Shown: positions 34,303 through 46,850, counted from the first letter of the stretch. The stretch is DNA of 64,000 bases from Haematobia irritans (GCF_050003625.1 NC_134398.1:115172145-115236144); one strand, 5' to 3'. Numbers and translations are program-made. Notes: generated by a model from the letters alone, not told the origin.

Positions 34303-36071
34303 AACAAGTATATACGGCCGTAAGTTCGGCCAGGCCGAAGCTTATGTACCCTCCATCATGGATTGCGTAGAAACTTCTTCTAAACACTGCATTCCACAAT
34401 CGAATTACTTAAGTTGCGGTAACGCTTGCCGATGGCAAGGTATCTTAAAACCTCCTAACACCATCTTCTAAATTGTATGTAAGTCCATACGTGGTATATA
34501 TTAAATCAAAAAATATCGATCCAATACGTATATAATTCAGTTTGACAAAGTAGACATAAAATTTTGAAAAAATTTTCTACAGAAATAAAATTTTAACAAA
34601 ATTTTCTATTAAAATAAAATTTTCACAAAATTTTCTATAGAAATAAAAATTTTGACAAAATTTTCTATAGAAAGAAAATTTTGACAAAAATTTCTACAGA
34701 AATAAAATTTTAACAAAATTTTCTATAGAAATAAACTTTTGACAAAATTTTCTATAGAAATAAAATCTTGGTAGATTATTTTTGGCTCGAATGGCAACCA
34801 TGATTATGAACCGAATAAAATTTGAACAAAATTTTCTATAGAAATAAAATTTTGAGAAAATTTTCTATAGAAATAAAATTTTGGCAATGATGAAAATTTA
34901 ATTATGAACGGAATAAAATTTTAACAAAATTTTCTCTAGAAACAAAATTTTGACAACCATATACCAACACCATGTACCAAATTTCAGCCGGATCGGATGA
35001 AATTTGCTTCTTTTTTAGGCTCCGCAAGCCAAATCTGGGGATCGGTTTATATGGGGCCTATATATAATTATGAACCGATGTGGACCAATTTTTGCATGGT
35101 TGTTAGAGACCATATACCAATATCATGTACCAAATTTCAGGCGCTATATATAATTATGGACCGATGTGGACCGATTTATGCACGGTTGTTAGATACCATA
35201 TACCAATACCATGTACCAAATTTCAGCCGGATCGGATGAAATTTGCTTCTCTTTGAGGCTCCGCAAGCCAAATCTGGAGATCGGTTTATATGGGAGGCTA
35301 TATATAATTATGGACCGATGTGGACCAATTTTTGCATGATTGTTAGAGACCATATACCAACACTATGTACCAAATTTCAGCCGGATCGGATGAAATATGC
35401 TTCTCTTAGAGGCTCCACAAACCAAATCTGGGGATCGGTTTATATGGGGGCTATATATAATTAAGGACCGATATGGACAAATTTTTGCATGGTTATTAGA
35501 GACCATATACCAACATCATGTACCAAATTTCAGCCGGATCGGATGAAATTTTCTTCCCTTTGAGGCTCCGCAAGCCAAATCTGGGGATCGGTTTATATGG
35601 GGGCTATATATAATTATGGACCGATGTGGACCAATTTTTGCATGGTTGTTAGAGACCATATACCAACACCATGTACCAAATTTCAGCCTGATCGGATGAA
35701 ATTTGCTTCTTTTTTAGGCTCCGCATGCCAAATCTGGGGATCGGTTTATATGGGGGCTATATATAATTATGGACCGATGTGGACCAATTTTTGCATGGTT
35801 GTTAGAGACCATATACCAACACCATGTACCAAATTTCAGCAGGATCGGATGAAATATGCTTCTGTTAGAAGCTCCACAAGCCAAATCTGAGGGTCCCTTT
35901 ATATGGGGGCTATACGTAAAAGTGGACCGATATGGCCCATTTTCAATACCATCCGACCTACATCGATAATAACTACTTGTGCCAAGTTTCAAGTCGATAG
36001 CTTGTTTCGTTCGGAAGTTAGCGTGATTTCAACAGACGGACGGACGGACATGCTTAGATCGACTCAGAATT
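34303..36071 (+). mobile_element. 153-bp-repeat element (3' truncated)
   Basis: It begins CAAGTATATACGGCCGTAAG, then GGCCAGGCCGAAGCTTATG and TACCCTCCATCATGG. A TTTCTATAGAAA minisatellite follows (34545-34960). Several 51-codon units MGAIYNYGPMWTNFCMVV come next, ending in a GACGGACGGACA run (36037-36050). The expected tail after GATCGACTCAGAATTT is missing. Confidence 0.75.
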
Positions 36072-36540
36072 TTCCAATGGGTTTGAAGCATTAAAATTAA
36101 ATTTAGTTTGAAAAGTTGTTGCTACTATGTTGAGAAATTGTTACTAACGTGTTGAATTCTACTGTTGATGGTAATGTCTGTTTAGTTAACATTTTCATTT
36201 ATTTATGTACCACTGTACTACAGAATGAAAACTGAATTGAATTCATATATAGAATGATTTATTTAACTTTTTTCATTCATTTGGACAAATCTTACATATT
36301 TGTTGTAAACCTTTTACTTCAAAATTAGAACTGCTTATCTTCGTTTTTAAATAGAATTTTATTTATTCATATAGACAATTTTTTCTTCAATAAAAGACAT
36401 GTTTTATTAATATATTAAATATATATATTAAGAATTAACAGCATCGACTGGCCTTGAAATATTAGTTTATTATTCCACTATTTCCAATTTCCATGTAAAG
36501 TTACCGACTGTAAAACGTAATGCTTTTCTTCTTCTTGTTC
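36072..36540. other. AT-rich spacer
   Basis: There is no supportable gene or bounded repeat. Confidence 0.4.
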
Positions 36541-36549
36541 CTTTCACTT

Positions 36550-36740
36550 TTAATAAGATGCTTCGTAATGATTTTGTCCTCCTTTTACAATTTCAATAAC
36601 TACAAATATAAAAAATCATAAACCAATTTTTTTCACAAAAGGTTAGCGTCACTGTATGAATGTTACCTGATAGTTGAAGGAGTGTTTTACTAAAAGCTTC
36701 CTTATTAAATGAAGCCCGCCTAAAGGCGGCATTAGACGGT
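36550..36740 (-). pseudogene. Two-exon coding-like remnant, unknown
   Basis: The minus strand reads NAAFRRASFNKEAFSKTLL, then QLS at a GTAACA donor (intron 36666-36600, 67 bp, ending TTTGTAG). It continues in frame as VIEIVKGGQNHYEASY and a stop at 36550. The short intron and frame continuity are typical of a fly gene, but the upstream part stops at once and I do not know the protein. It could be the last exons of a gene relic or chance. Confidence 0.3.
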
Positions 36741-37767
36741 TAAAAATAATTTCGTGGTTTGAAGGAAACAATTGGAGTTCAAAATTGAAAAAATGTCTTT
36801 AGTGCCATACGAAGTTTTAAAAATTTTAAGAAATTCTGAACTATTTTGCGGAAGACAACAATTTAGTTAATCTTTATCCTTCATTTGTTTTAGTGTAGAA
36901 CACTAAAGACATTCAAACTATAACATTTTCTTAAAACAAGTGGAAAAAATTAATTATGTCTCATACATTTTTTTAGTTAAACATTTCTAATCTAATAATC
37001 GAAATTTTCTACAATTGACCAAAATTTTTCTTCCTGGTGGGTTCACTGTTTTTTCGGTGTAGTATTACAAAAGCTCGTAAGATAATTTAACCATCATTCC
37101 CATTTAAAAGATATTTTTTGTTTTGTTTGTAATATTTCAAATAGCTTTGGCTATATATCACCAGATACCAACGTTTTTCCCCAAAGTCAAAATATTTACA
37201 TCGAGGTAAACATTTTATGTTTTTTGAGTGTAATGATATTGGAAAAGGAACAAAGTTTGTTTTATGATAGGTTGTATTCCAATCCCCTGTCATAGTATGA
37301 TAACTTCTTTGGACACCTTGGACTTATTTCCTACATGTGTCAAACTAATGGAAACATTATGTGTCCATATAATTTAAACTTTTCACTGTAGTGTTTAGCA
37401 CCAAGCAACATGAAGAGCCTAAATATTTTAAATTGGTTTGATAAACTGTTAGTATAATTCGGTGACTTCGAGAAATAGTTTTAATATTTCATTCCTCAAA
37501 AGTACAAAGAGGGCCAACACATGTAGAGAATCCGCAAACACCTCTAACTATGCTGGGACCATACATTTCGCACTTATGCCATTGGCGGAACTACCTAATG
37601 AACCCTCGTCAAACACCTGACACCAGCAGTGAGTTCCTGTATCCTTTTGCTCATTTATACAAATCATAACGCAACTCCAATCACTTTTTGTGAGACTATG
37701 TACGTAAGAATTTATAAATAAATAATTTCATTCCACTAAAAACGGTTGGTGTTTAAAAAATATTCTA
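36741..37767. other. Spacer, nothing recognised
   Basis: This is AT-rich and its short frames are unsupported. A short GCCCGCC/GGCGG palindrome lies just to the left (36714-36730). Confidence 0.4.
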
Positions 37768-38372
37768 CACTGAAAACAAAGCTTGCCCGATTCCAAAGAT
37801 CTTGTTATTGCGCTAATGATTTGGCTTTGATTCCGAGCCAAAGAAGTGGAGACACATTTAAGAATTCACATTATACTAACATAATCTCCGAGAAAAGTAC
37901 ATGGTTTCGACAAACATGCTACATGTTTTCCGTGAAAAAGTAACATTTTGGAACATGGTTGGGGTGATCATATTCCTTCTCTACGTGTAATCACAAACTC
38001 AATTTTAAGTACAAATTATACAATGTTTCAAGTCAAAAGCGTCTTTACAATAAAGAATTGGAAGACATTTCATAGTTCTGTGGGTATTTTGAACTCTGAG
38101 GACAAAACGACTTCACTAGAAAGGTTATCGATTTATAGTCAATGAGAATAACTTTGTATCAGAGTAATGTGTCTTTTAAATGAGTGCCAAAACTAAACTG
38201 TACAAAGAGTTTGTTAATAAAATCGTAGGTACACCGGCTGAAATAAAAAGTATTTAGAAACAACTTCGTATGTACAGTTTATTTGGTGCTCCCTGTATGC
38301 TACAACAGACGTACTTTCGAAGTTTAAGGACAAGAAATCTTTGTACTCTCGACAATATTCTTTCTTTCAGTG
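37768..38372 (-). mobile_element. Family C element, diverged
   Basis: It starts CACTGAAAACAAAGC after TA and ends TTCTTTCTTTCAGTG. It shares the GATTCCGAGCCAAAGAAG phrase with 19106-19694. The interior has diverged and the right flank does not repeat TA. Confidence 0.5.
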
Positions 38373-38652
38373 ATAACATTTTCATATATATTGGCCACAT
38401 TAAGCCGTGGACAAATCTCGTTTGTAGAAGAAAACACAGGAAGGGGAGTGTAGCACGTTTAATGCTAGCTATTAAAAATTTGGTGCACTCAGATTTTTTT
38501 GTTATTTAAATCCCAATATCTTGTCTCGCAAACGAGCTGACGAATTGCAATAAAATATTTTGCATTAATTTTTTCCGCGTTTAATTTGACCGACATTGAA
38601 TTAGTTTTCTACGAACTTTTATTAACAGTTGGTTGATTTTATTTCTATGCTG

Positions 38653-41354
38653 CACCGAAAAAACAGTGAACCCTTTTCCATTGCATAATGAACTAAACTG
38701 TAGTAATATTGACCATGATTTAGCCCTTAAGATTTTTTTCAACTTGTCTAGTTTATAATTCTCTTAAATCTTAGTTCATCTATAACATTGTATTTTAGTT
38801 CATTTTTACAACACCATAAGATTTATATACCCCTACCAAGTTAAAAAGTCAATACTATTTTGGTTTACTTGCTTATTTTGTAGGAAACCCGATAATAAAA
38901 ATTGGTTAACAGTCTCTTTAAAATGTCGACAACTAAACTATTTTTAAATCAATCATTCCACAGTACAGAGAAATTAAATAATTAAAGGAACAACAACCCG
39001 TTTTACTATTATTAAAATTTTCATACATTAAAATTCAACTTTCTTTAAGCAAAAGTACTTTATTATAAAAACTTATGATGAGAGTTCTTAATACAATGTT
39101 TTTGTGAATAAAAATTATGGCCACGTGGAACAAGAAAGTAGTTTATTTTAACTCGCTATTTGGACATTTTGACTTTTCCTTAGTTTTTTATTCATCGTTA
39201 GTATATTCACATATCTTGCTGAAAAAATGGAAGGAATAATGAAAATTAACATGTAATAAAATATAATTTTTAACCTCTTTAAATTAGCTTGTAACTTACC
39301 ATATTTGGGGGCATTTTTATTAAATGGTGTAAGGAATGCAACTTTTCTTAGATAAACGTACCTCATAAAGTTTGTACCTGAAATAATTGAAATAATGAAT
39401 TAAGTAATATATTACTTCATAAAATTGTGTTGTTATCGATGTGAAGGACATAATACAATAAATATTCTTGTCAAAAGAAAGCCAAAGTTTTATTATAAAA
39501 CTTACCAATTCTCTATTACATTGTACGCTGAGGTTAAAAAGTTATCGAAATTCATTTGGGGTTACTCTGAAATTAAATATTTATTTTTTACATTAAATAA
39601 AAACATTAAATTGGTTTTCAAAAAATCTGATTAAAGAAATAATATGCATAAAAACAGTAAATATTCTGGTTAAAAGAATGTTAAAGAAAGCTTACCAATT
39701 CATAAAACTGTTTCCAAATTGTTATTCTGAAATTAAATATTTGTTTTTTACATTAAAAATATTAAATTGGTTTCTAAAAATATTTGATCAAAGTAATACT
39801 AAAATAAGGTATTAAAAACCTGTAATTTTGATAATAAAAAGGTCATAAAAACGTAAATATTCTAGTGAAAAGAAAGCCAATTTTTAAAAGAAAACTTACC
39901 ACTTCTCTATTAAATTATACGCTGAGGAGAAATATAAAAATATGCCCGAATCCATCTTGGGGTTGCTCTGAAATTAAATATTTTTTTTACAACAAAAAAA
40001 ACATGAGTTTCATGAGGTTAAAAAAAATAATAATAATTAGCAAATAATAATATACATAAAGAATATTATTTTTTAAAAGAAAATCACATTGAAAAAAGTA
40101 CACTTACCTATTTATGATTAAACTATACGCTGAGGTGTAACAAACAATTTTTCAAATTCATCTGGAGTTACTCAGAAATGGAATATTTATTTTTTACATT
40201 GAATAATAAAAATTTAATTAGATAAAACAAATTCAATATACTTTCCATTTCAGCATTTTTTCCTAAATATTGAACATTCTTAATAACTTGTTTCAAAGCT
40301 ACCGATCATCACTTCGCCATCGTACATCTCATCGCTAAAATATTAACTTTAATTTAAAAGTTTTAATAAACAAACACCAATATATGTCTAAAAAAAACAA
40401 AATATTCCATACCTTTATATTCCCTTGTTACATACTTGCTAAAAAGGTGCAACAGCCCACGCCAACGCCAACTATACAACTGAAGCATGCCAAACAAAAC
40501 CAAGCAAAACAAAAACATTCCTACAACAACAAAAACACATGTGCCTTCATTGAAAACAACACCTCATCCAGACAAATAAACCATTCGCGAATAATAAACA
40601 CACACACAAACCACTGAAAGAACAAAAACAACCCCACGCTCAGATATACACAACATCCCCATCACTCGCTGCCATTTCTCATTATTGCATTGCATGCTCT
40701 CACTCTCAAAAAAATTTCAAGTAACATCATCTTTACATTAAACATATTCCACTTTGACGAGAAAGATCTCTGTACTATGCATTAGTTCATCGCATCTGTC
40801 CACAATTTAATCTAAAAACAATACTCTTAAATGCATATCAGTATAAGAACGATGAAACGTTTAACTTAAAATTATCAAAAACTTCATGAAATGATATCTA
40901 CCCATTTTTGACGAAAATGTCTATAAATTTAATTACATGTGAACTAAAAATATTTCATTGGGAAATTTTTTACCAACAATTATTAACCATAGGAATTGTC
41001 AGTAAGAAATTGCTATCCACTTTCAAGTTCATTTTTCGTAAAAAAATATTTTCTCAAACGAAAAAATCTTATGGTAAATTGCACTTATTATTTAGAAAAT
41101 ACTTTACATTGCACAAGTAGTTTTATAGCATGACAAACGAATTTTTAACTACCAGTTAAGAAATTTTTTAAGGAAATTTCCATCGTATTTTGTAGGCCAT
41201 GAACTAAACGATTGCTACTTAGAATTTGTAAAATTTCCTTTCGAGTAGTTAATTTTCGTTGAAGATACGAAAAATGAACTAAAATTCTGGAAAATTCTTG
41301 TAATAAATTATTGTAAAAATCTTCTTAAATTTACGAGACACTTTTTTTTCTGTG
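38653..41354 (-). mobile_element. Family A CAC-terminal element, copy A4 (best copy)
   Basis: It is uninterrupted and 2702 bp long. The left end is CACCGAAAAAACAGTG and the right end TTTTTTTTCTGTG, both flanked by TG (38651-38652 and 41355-41356). No transposase is present. The minus strand carries four exon-like cassettes and two downstream exons. CAC termini with a 2-bp duplication would fit the CACTA or Mirage groups, but I cannot assign the superfamily from ends alone. Confidence 0.8.
39148..40175 (-). repeat. Exon-like cassette array of A4
   Basis: On the minus strand the units are at about 40108-40173, 39900-39967 (68 bp), 39696-39726 (31 bp) and 39506-39566 (61 bp). Nearly all are bounded by CAG and GTAAG. 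Exons at 39377-39300 and 39218-39148 follow. Splicing the 61-bp unit to the 39377 exon gives the open frame SSAYNLIENWYKLYEVRL, which runs on to a stop near 39320. Splicing exon 39377 to exon 39218 is also open in another frame (KNAPKYARYVNILTMNKK). The 40108 unit has lost its CAG. Coding function is not proven. Confidence 0.5.
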
Positions 41355-41399
41355 TGAATAGCCAAAAAGCGTTGTAATATTACAACGCAATTAGAACTA

Positions 41400-41890
41400 G
41401 AGAGCCAAATTTCAACCGGATCAGATGAAATTTGCTTCTCCAAGAGTAGAATCTGTGGATCGGTTTATATGGGATCGGATGAAAATTGAACCTCCAGGAA
41501 GCTCCGAAAAGTAAATCTGGGGATCGGTTTATATGGGGGCTGTATATAATTTTGGACGGATGTGAACCAATTTTTCCCCGATTGTTAGAGGTATATTAAT
41601 ACCACGTATCAAATTTCAACCGGATCGGATGAAATTTGCTCCTCATAGTGACTCTGTGGATCGGTTTATATAGAAGCTATATATAATTTTGGACCGCCAT
41701 GGACCAATTTTCACGTACCAAATTTCAACCGGATCGGATAAAATTTTAACTTCCAACACACTCCCGAAGTCAATTCTGGGAATATGTTTATTTGGGGACT
41801 ATGAACAAATTTTTGCATTTTGATTGGATGCCATATACTAACACCATGTACCAAATTTCAACCGCATAGGATGACATTTTCTCCTACAAG
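41400..41890 (+). repeat. Degenerate 153-bp units
   Basis: Fragments with CGGATCGGATGAAATTTGC and GATCGGTTTATATGGG cores are related to 34985-35890, without the element ends. Confidence 0.6.
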
Positions 41891-42523
41891 GGACAACAAA
41901 TGCAGATATCGAAGTCCTAATCAACTTAGACGTTAAAGTAAAATTGTAAACCTATGTATTTTCTTTTTCTTCCAGAATTTTAAAAAAGATCTTGTGAGAA
42001 CTGTCCACCAAGCAACAAATTTAAAAATAGATTTTGAAGTCCTAACAAGTTTTTTTTCAAATCTGAGATAACAAGGTTAAAGGCATTCTAATAGGCCTGT
42101 TAATGTGCCCAAAGCTTAATTCTCCAAAAAATTCTATGCACAGTTTTACCAGACAACAGTTGGTTGCTTTAACAAATTTTGTCAGTTATATTCTAATAGT
42201 AGATGGGATCGAACAATTCGGTTGGCAAAAAATTGGTTAACACTTCAAACTTGTTTTATGTGTGTATGCAGTTCTAATGGGTAGCAGAAATTTCGGTAAA
42301 ACTACATACTGGGGCTGAAAATCTCGGGATTTTGGGACTAGATTTATCCTGAATCCCGGGATTTTTTGGCACTTAGATTTCATACCCAACAAATTGAGTT
42401 AATAAACATTTATGGTACACCATGAAAGTGCTTTTTAATTTACTCTTATGTTCCTTTATTAATAAAATCGAATTAAACTAAATTGGTTTAACGTACAACA
42501 ATTTTTTTGGCGCTGTAGATTGT
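41891..42523. other. Spacer with GGGATTTT motif
   Basis: No gene is seen. A CTCGGGATTTTGGGAC...CCCGGGATTTT phrase at 42330-42372 has a partner at 45000-45075, on the other side of the next element. The two may be halves of one interrupted repeat. Confidence 0.4.
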
Positions 42524-43892
42524 TATACCCTCCACCATAGGATGGGGGGTATATTAACTTTGTCATTCCGTTTGTAACACATCGAAATATTGCTCTAAGA
42601 CACCATAAAGTATATATATTCTGGGTCGTGGTGAAATTCTGAGCATGTCCGTCCTTCCGTCTGTTGAAATCACGCTAACTTCCGAACGAAACAAGCTATC
42701 GACTTGAAACTTGGCACAAGTAGTTGTTATTGATGTAGGTCGGATGGTATTGCAAATGGGCCATATCGGTCCACTTTTACGTATAGCCCCCATATAAACG
42801 TACCCCCAAATTTGGCTTGCGAGGCCTCTAAGAGAAGCAAATTTCACCCGATCCGGCTGAAATTTGGTACATGGTGTTAGTATATGGTCTATAATAACCA
42901 TGCAAAAATTGGTCCATATCGGTCCATAATTATATATAGCCCCCATATAAACCGATCCCCCGATTTGGCTTGCGAGGCCTCTAAAAGAAGCAAATTTCAT
43001 CCGATCCAGCTGAAATTTGGTACATGGTGTTAGTATATGGTCTATAATAAACATGCAAAAATTGCTCCACATCGGTCCATAATTATATATAGCCCCCATA
43101 TAAACCGATCACCAGATTTGACCTCCGGAGCCTCTTGGAAGACCAAAATTTATCTGATTCAGAAATGAAATTTGGTACGTGGTGTTAATACATGGCCTCA
43201 AACTCCCATGCAAAAATTGGTCGAAATCGATCCATAATTATAATAGGCCCCATATAAACCGATCCCCAGATTTGACCTCCAGAGCCCCTTGGAAGAGCAA
43301 AATTCTTCCCATTCGGTTGAAATTTGGTACGTGATGTTAGTATATGGTATCCAACAACCATGCAGGAATTGGTTCCTATCAGCCCATATAGCTCCCATAT
43401 AAACCGATCCCCAGATTTGACCTCCGGTGCCTTTTGGAGAAGCAAAATTCATCCGATCTGGTTGAAATTTGGTACGTGGTGCAAGTATATGATATTTAAC
43501 AACCATGCCAAAAGTGGTCAATATCAGTCCATAATCATATATAGCCCCATATAAACCGATCCTGAGATTTGGTTTTGGAGCCTCTTGGAGGAGCAAATTT
43601 CATCCGAGTGAGTTGAAATTTGGTACATTGTGCTAGTATATGGTCGTTAACAACCATGCCTAACTAGGTCCATATCGGTCTATAGTTATATATATCCCTC
43701 AGATAAATCGATTTCCAATCACACAAAAATTGGTCCATATCAAGTTCATAATTGTATATAACCCCCATATAAGCGACCCCCATATTTCAATTCTGGCTCT
43801 CTACGTACCGTGCAAAAAGTCCATGTCGATTCGTAATTATTTGTAGACTTGACTATACATAACTTTTTTGTCTAATATATGCCACGTATGTA

Positions 43893-44825
43893 AAGGGTGA
43901 TTTGTTAAGAGCTGGATAACTTTTTTTTAAAAAAAAACGCATAAAATTTGCAAAATCTCATCGGTTCTTTATTTGAAACGTTAGATTGGTCCATGACATT
44001 TACTTTTTGAAGATAATTTCATTTAAATGTTGACCGCGGCTGCGTCTTAGGTGGTCCATTCGGAAAGTCCAATTTTGGGCAACTTTTTCGAGCATTTCGG
44101 CCGGAATAGCCCGAATTTCTTCGGAAATGTTGTCTTCCAAAGCTGGAATAGTTGCTGGCTTATTTCTGTAGACTTTAGACTTGACGTAGCCCCACAAAAA
44201 ATAGTCTAAAGGCGTCAAATCGCATGATCTTGGTGGCCAACTTACCGGTCCATTTCTTGAGATGAATTGTTCTCCGAAGTTTTCCCTCAAAATGGCCATA
44301 GAATCGCGAGCTGTGTGGCATGTAGCGCCATCTTGTTGAAACCACATGTCAACCAAGTTCAGTTCTTCCATTTTTGGCAACAAAAAGTTTGTTAGCATCG
44401 AACGATAGCGATCGCCATTCACCGTAACGTTGCGTCCAACAGCATCTTTGAAAAAATACGGTCCAATGATTCCACCAGCGTACAAACCACACCAAACAGT
44501 GCATTTTTCGGGATGCATGGGCAGTTCTTGAACGGCTTCTGGTTGCTCTTCACTCCAAATGCGGCAATTTTGCTTATTTACGTAGCCATTCAACCAGAAA
44601 TGAGCCTCATCGCTGAACAAAATTTGTCGATAAAAAAGCGGATTTTCTGCCAACTTTTCTAGTAATAAAATTTAATGATTTGCAAGCGTTGCTCGTTAGT
44701 AAGTCTATTCATGATGAAATGTCAAAGCATACTGAGCATCTTTCTCTTTGACACCATGTCTGAAATCCCACGTGATCTGTCAAATACTAATGCATGAAAA
44801 TCCTAACCTCAAAAGAATCACCCTT
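43893..44825 (-). mobile_element. Internally deleted DD41D (rosa-like) transposon
   Basis: The ends are AAGGGTGATT and its complement AATCACCCTT, flanked by TA (43891-43892 and 44826-44827). Removing the element and one TA restores GTATG-TA-CTAACT, which aligns with GTATGGGCTAACTT in the sister repeat at 29880. It is 933 bp, far shorter than a full element. Confidence 0.85.
44000..44712 (-). pseudogene. DD41D Tc1/mariner-like transposase, internal deletion
   Basis: The minus strand keeps the true start at 44712 (MNRLTNEQRLQIIKFYY, then a stop). The frame then picks up again as the 217-codon catalytic part ending at 44000. Counting from the MAENP methionine (44653), the catalytic residues are D15 (LFSDEAHF), D108 (WFQQDGATCH) and D150 (DLTPLDYFLWG). 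Exactly 41 residues lie between the last two, matching the DD41D group known as rosa in flies. Roughly the DNA-binding half between residue 17 and the catalytic domain is gone, so this copy cannot mobilise itself. The catalytic half is open to its stop, which suggests a young deletion derivative. Confidence 0.85.
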
Positions 44826-44987
44826 TACTAACTCACAATTTAGAAAACGATGTTAAGAAGTTTTAAGATACCACAACCCAAGTATTTCGATTGTGGATGA
44901 CAGTCTTTCGTAGAAGTTTCTACGCAATCCATGGTGGAAGGTACATAAGATTCGGCCTGGCCGAACTTACGGCCGTATATACTTGTT

Positions 44988-46459
44988 TTTACTTAAAATA
45001 TTTAAAGCATCCCGAACATTTCGGGATCCCGAAAAAATCCCATAATACCGGGATTCTATATTATGAAATCCCGAATCCAGGAATTTATAAAAATCGATGC
45101 CGAATGACAGTCCTACTGCATACCAGTATCCTTTATACAAACACACTGTGCCACAGTGTTCTTAAGTCATTAAAACATATATTTCATCCACAGTGCATTT
45201 CCAGCTTATAAGACCATATGACTATGTTAACCGAAATAGTCATAAAAGAAATCGTACGTTGTCTTGGCTGCAGCTCACGCTCTCGTACGTCATTTATTTT
45301 AGTTTGGGCTTTCCAGGGAGAACATCTATGGAAAATAAATCGGTTTTAGTATCCAACACTTATATCGTAAAACGATTTATTTCAAATCTCGATACATACA
45401 TAACATAGCTAAAAACTCATTTGCATAATAAATTTTACGATGATAGAATAAAACTTGCAACACTAAACATCTCATCGACAGAAGCTAAAAAACCCAAGTA
45501 ACAGATGGAATTTGTTGTAGGCAAAATATTCTCTTTGATATTATTTTTGTTCGTTGTTTATTTGCTGAGAAGGCAATATAGGCATTTGGGTTTTTTTCCT
45601 AACGAATAAAAAAATATGATTTTATTACTCAACTATCAAACGACTACAATTGACTTTATTTGAAGCTTATGTTGTTGGTTTTTGTCATAAAAATGTCAAA
45701 TCAATCGCATGATACTCCTTCGCTCACTAACATTTCGACGAGTGACATATATGTATATGTTTGGGTAGTTTTTCCAGAAATCCACGCACCACCCTCTCTT
45801 CGGAGAAACTATTCAGTGTAGAGTTGCCAGTAATTTTTTCGGCATCCCAAATTTTCTGGAGTTTTTGCAAGTATTTTGAGTTTGGCTTACATATTTTTCT
45901 GTTCTTTCTGAAAACGATTCAATTCTTATTTTTGGTTTTTATTCTTATTATTAGTTGCATATTAAATGAAAGTATCTTTAAAATAAGCGTTATTGTTATT
46001 TTTTAATAAATAAAAAATTGCAGTATACAAAGCTAATTTGTATTAATTCAATTTTGATAAAAAAAACACATGCAACTTAATCAAATTCAACTTTATGAAT
46101 ATAAAAATAAATACAAAATATCTGCTCAACAAAGGACTTTAAAGATTTTCTTTATACTAGGTACACTTTCGTACTCTTGTGTTAGTTCTTTTATACTTCA
46201 TCGGTTTAAATGAATATCAAGACGTCCAAAATTTCATAAGATAAACGCAATCGTATCTTTTTCCCGGTATAAGATGAAGAAAATCATCTCTCACAGTCGA
46301 CACTATTCAAAAGGCCGTGTACACCGATTGAACAGTTCAATTTAAATATAAAAAATCCTTAGAAAAAAAACAACAATTTAATAAATTGGAATTAAGTTTT
46401 AGAGATCCTGAAAAGCCAGAAAATAGAATATCCCGAATGCGATCCCTAATGTGATATTA
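44988..46459. other. Spacer, no recognised gene
   Basis: A CGGGATCCCG palindrome region lies at 45000-45080 and is otherwise unremarkable AT-rich sequence. The short frames are unsupported. Confidence 0.4.
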
Positions 46460-46850
46460 GGGCTGTTTTCTTTTAGCACTGGATACCCTTAGCGCTGAAG
46501 GACTAAAAGAAAACAGAGTACTCGTTTATCCAGGACATCTCCAAAAACATGCAACACTGTCATCGGCTGTTTAAAAACAATCACAGAAAAGAAGTGAAAT
46601 CTTGCAATTTTAATGAATATTAACTGTTGCGTTTAGTTATGACACTGTACCACTTAGAATTTCATGTTTTTAACTAAATTAGTCACAATAAATCGCTATT
46701 GTGAATCAAAGAAGCGTCACTTTATCAAAATACAATCTGGCAATATCGTCGTGACTTGCACTGATGAGATGTTCTGGAGAGCACACCAGTGCAACGATGT
46801 TGTGGATAACCCATACAAATTTTGCATCCAGTGCTAAAAGAAAACACCAC
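46460..46850. mobile_element. MITE with GTTTTCTTTTAGCACTGGAT ends
   Basis: A 20-24 bp inverted repeat, GTTTTCTTTTAGCACTGGAT and its complement, bounds about 390 bp of non-coding sequence. The target duplication is unclear (TATT-like). Confidence 0.65.

Larger units (their letters stand above)
42524..44987 (-). mobile_element. 153-bp-repeat element split by a DD41D transposon
   Basis: The left end is TATACCCTCCACCATAGG and the right end GGCCTGGCCGAACTTACGGC. Units read MGAIYNYGP... on the minus strand from 42563 to 43800. The transposon at 43893-44825 interrupts the right end region. The corresponding uninterrupted stretch is 29870-29900. Confidence 0.75.

Noticed and set aside
43198..43596. 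132-codon and overlapping minus-strand frames
   Set aside because: They are alternative frames through degenerate 153-bp units.
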